A stretch of 64,000 bases of DNA. Source: Actinocatenispora sera (GTDB taxonomy: Bacteria > Actinomycetota > Actinomycetes > Mycobacteriales > Micromonosporaceae). Positions 62,419-64,000 of the stretch are shown piece by piece. Both the position numbers and the translations under genes were made by a program. Within the stretch, counting starts at the first letter, position 1, and each line of letters opens with the position of its first letter. The notes below the pieces were generated by a model, which did no database searches, was not told where the DNA came from, and saw only the letters and a list, made by a program, of their open reading frames with translations. The stretch is taken from the NCBI RefSeq assembly GCF_018324685.1, contig NZ_AP023354.1:1178001-1242000 (forward strand). The letters are read 5' to 3'.

Positions 62419-63260
62419 GCCGGTTCCGCGCGTGCCGGGCGTCGTACCCGGCCTGCCCTCTCGCCACGGAGTCGCCCCACTGTGCCGGCAGCGCCGTGCT
62501 CGGCGAGCGGATCCTGCCGCGGCAAGCGGTTTCCGGGTATCGGCGGTGGTGTCCACACCCCCGAACGGGGCTCTCCAATCGAAAGCGACGAGCCTCACAC
62601 GGGCTCGATCCACAGCGTCATCCACAGGTGTATCAACATGCTGTGCACAAGCCCTGTGGACAGATCGGTGGATTGCCTGTGGTGAACCCGGCGTGTCCTG
62701 GGGACAGCGTGTGGACGACCGGTGGACAGAGATTTCCACCGGTCGTTGATCATGATCTGGGCTGGGGACAACCCTGGGGAAGACCTGGGGACAGCGCGGT
62801 GGATAAGCCCGCGAACCTTGGGACAACGGGTGGACAACGCGGCGGCGATCGGCCGCCTGTGGACGACGCGCCGAGTCATCAACCGCTGCGCACACAGCTT
62901 TCCCACACCCCTCAACCGGTCCGGATCAGGGAAAACGTCGATTCTCCACAGTTTCCACAGCCCCTATGACGTTGATGGTTGAGTTCTTCTAAGAGAGCAA
63001 AAAGCCAATCGTCTGGGTGCCGGGCTGCAGGAAGGGCCCCGGGCCATCCCTGGCGGGGAGAACCGTCCGCAACGACTCGGCCGGGCCCTTAGAATCGAGA
63101 CCCGCAGCGCACGCCCCGGACGGTCCGGGCATTCGTCGAGTTGTCGGTGGGTGCCCGTATGGTCCTCCGGACGGGCCTGCGCCACGACCAGCCGACCCGC
63201 GACGCCGATGCGTGACGGACGCCGTCGGCGCCCGACCGATGCTCTCCCAGGAGGGACCGC
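62419..63260. other. Chromosomal replication origin oriC
   Basis: 842 bp between dnaA and dnaN. DnaA boxes with zero or one mismatch to YYRTCCACA in either orientation: 62549-62557, 62618-62626, 62655-62663, 62710-62718, 62798-62806, 62829-62837, 62858-62866, 62942-62950 and 62951-62959, plus weaker GGGACAA copies. 62960-63012 is the most AT-rich stretch here and is a candidate unwinding element. No gene is seen. Confidence 0.9.
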
Positions 63261-64000
63261 ATGAAATTCCGGGTTGAGCGGGACGCGCTCGCCGACGCCG
63301 TCGCCTGGACCGCGAAGAGCCTGCCGAACCGGCCGCCGGTGCCGGTGCTGGCCGGCGTGCTGCTCGCCGTCGGCGACGGGCGGCTGACCGTGTCCGGATT
63401 CGACTACGAGGTCTCCAGCCAGGTGCAGGTCGACGTCCAGCCGGACGAGGAGGGCACCGTGCTGGTCTCCGGCCGCCTGCTGGCCGAGATCACCCGGGCG
63501 CTGCCGGCGAAACCGGTCGACGTCGCCACCGAGGGCTCCCGGGTCGAGATCACCTGCGGCAGCGCCCGGTTCACGTTGCCGACGATGCCGGTCGAGGACT
63601 ACCCGGCACTGCCGGCGATGCCGCGTTCCGCCGGCCGGATCGACGCCGCACTGTTCGCCACCGCGGTGGCGCAGGTCGCGATCGCCGCCGGCCGGGACGA
63701 GACGCTGCCGATGATCACCGGCGTCAAGTTCGAGCTGGAGCGCAACACGCTGACGCTGCTCGCCACCGACCGCTACCGGGCCGCCATGCGCGAGCTGGAG
63801 TGGCAGCCGGACGAGGCGGACACCAGCCTGTCCGCGCTGGTGCCGGCGCGCACCCTGAGCGAGACCGCGCGGGCCCTCGGCCCGCTCGGCGGCACCGTCG
63901 GGATCGCGCTGTCCGCGCCGGGCGCCGGCGAGGGCATGATCGGCTTCGCCGGCGGTGAGCGGCGCACCACCAGCCGCCTGCTGGAAGGCGACAACTACCC
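63261..64000 (+). CDS. dnaN: DNA polymerase III beta sliding clamp, 3' end beyond window
   Basis: The first 246 residues are present. MKFRVERDALADAVAWTAKS, FTLPTMPVEDYPALPAMP and LLATDRYRAAMRELEW are typical of the clamp. CAGGAGGGA lies before the ATG. The ring-shaped dimer holds polymerase on DNA. Normal length is ~375 residues, so about one third is outside the window. Confidence 0.97.
   Translation, partial: MKFRVERDALADAVAWTAKSLPNRPPVPVLAGVLLAVGDGRLTVSGFDYEVSSQVQVDVQPDEEGTVLVSGRLLAEITRALPAKPVDVATEGSRVEITCGSARFTLPTMPVEDYPALPAMPRSAGRIDAALFATAVAQVAIAAGRDETLPMITGVKFELERNTLTLLATDRYRAAMRELEWQPDEADTSLSALVPARTLSETARALGPLGGTVGIALSAPGAGEGMIGFAGGERRTTSRLLEGDNY

Noticed and set aside
62798-62837. 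Small protein gene inside the dnaA-dnaN gap
   Set aside because: Open frames here are dictated by repeated DnaA boxes; no start signal or family match.
1-64000. Insertion sequences, prophage, tRNA or rRNA genes
   Set aside because: No transposase, integrase, phage structural gene or cloverleaf-like sequence was recognised anywhere in the window.

Overview
The window is very GC-rich bacterial chromosome from an actinomycete, most likely Micromonosporaceae-like; the genus cannot be fixed by reading alone. It ends at the replication origin. The right edge carries rpmH, rnpA, yidD, yidC, jag, rsmG, parA and parB on the minus strand, then dnaA, an oriC full of DnaA boxes and the start of dnaN on the plus strand. 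Four perfect parS sites lie near parAB. Leftward of parB the order (acetyltransferase, cwlM, trxA, trxB, anti-sigma, sigM, pseudokinase, murJ, NUDIX, pcnA) is the conserved actinobacterial left flank of oriC, known for example from Mycobacterium (Rv3907c to Rv3924c).

Layout from left to right. (1) 1-3771: a plus-strand catabolic operon cut by the window edge (FGGY sugar kinase, histidine phosphatase, DeoR regulator, D-2-hydroxyacid dehydrogenase). (2) 3991-6716: a minus-strand lipoprotein gene and the ribosomal/replication operon rpsF-ssb-rpsR-rplI, with a leader RNA that looks like the S6:S18 autoregulatory element. (3) 6978-12363: a wall- or membrane-anchored surface protein, an endonuclease IV-type protein, a large GT-C-like membrane protein and an aminoglycoside phosphotransferase-like kinase. 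(4) 12535-19625: GT87 mannosyltransferase-like protein, bifunctional penicillin-binding protein, DUF5318 protein, PadR regulator with a clear operator, and ino1. (5) 19706-25946: DNA repair methyltransferase ogt, a class A PBP whose transpeptidase motifs are all destroyed, translationally coupled to an intact DacB, then NfeD and flotillin. (6) 26003-30565: a copper-oxidase operon with two duplicated four-helix membrane proteins behind a CsoR-like palindrome, an MFS protein and a cyclase-family hydrolase. (7) 30584-32663: three tandem minus-strand small membrane proteins with proline-rich tails. (8) 32819-46944: the conserved pcnA to cwlM block, interrupted between murJ and its pseudokinase partner by a 63-bp tandem repeat, a 98-residue unknown gene and a HerA-type ATPase gene. 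(9) 47187-52436: aminotransferase plus D-Ala-D-Ala ligase-like pair, esterase, methyltransferase and acetyltransferase. (10) 52530-64000: segregation and replication-origin region.

Functionally the window is dominated by cell-envelope construction (murJ, two class A PBPs, dacB, cwlM, ddl-like, GT87, yidC/yidD, ino1 for phosphatidylinositol and mycothiol), redox control (sigM, trxBA behind a perfect sigma-R-type promoter) and chromosome replication and segregation. Many genes start with GTG or TTG and several neighbouring genes overlap by ATGA or GTGA, indicating translational coupling. At least three genes have a TAGGST -10 box 6-7 nt before the start codon, which indicates leaderless mRNAs. 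No tRNA, rRNA, CRISPR array, transposase or prophage was seen.
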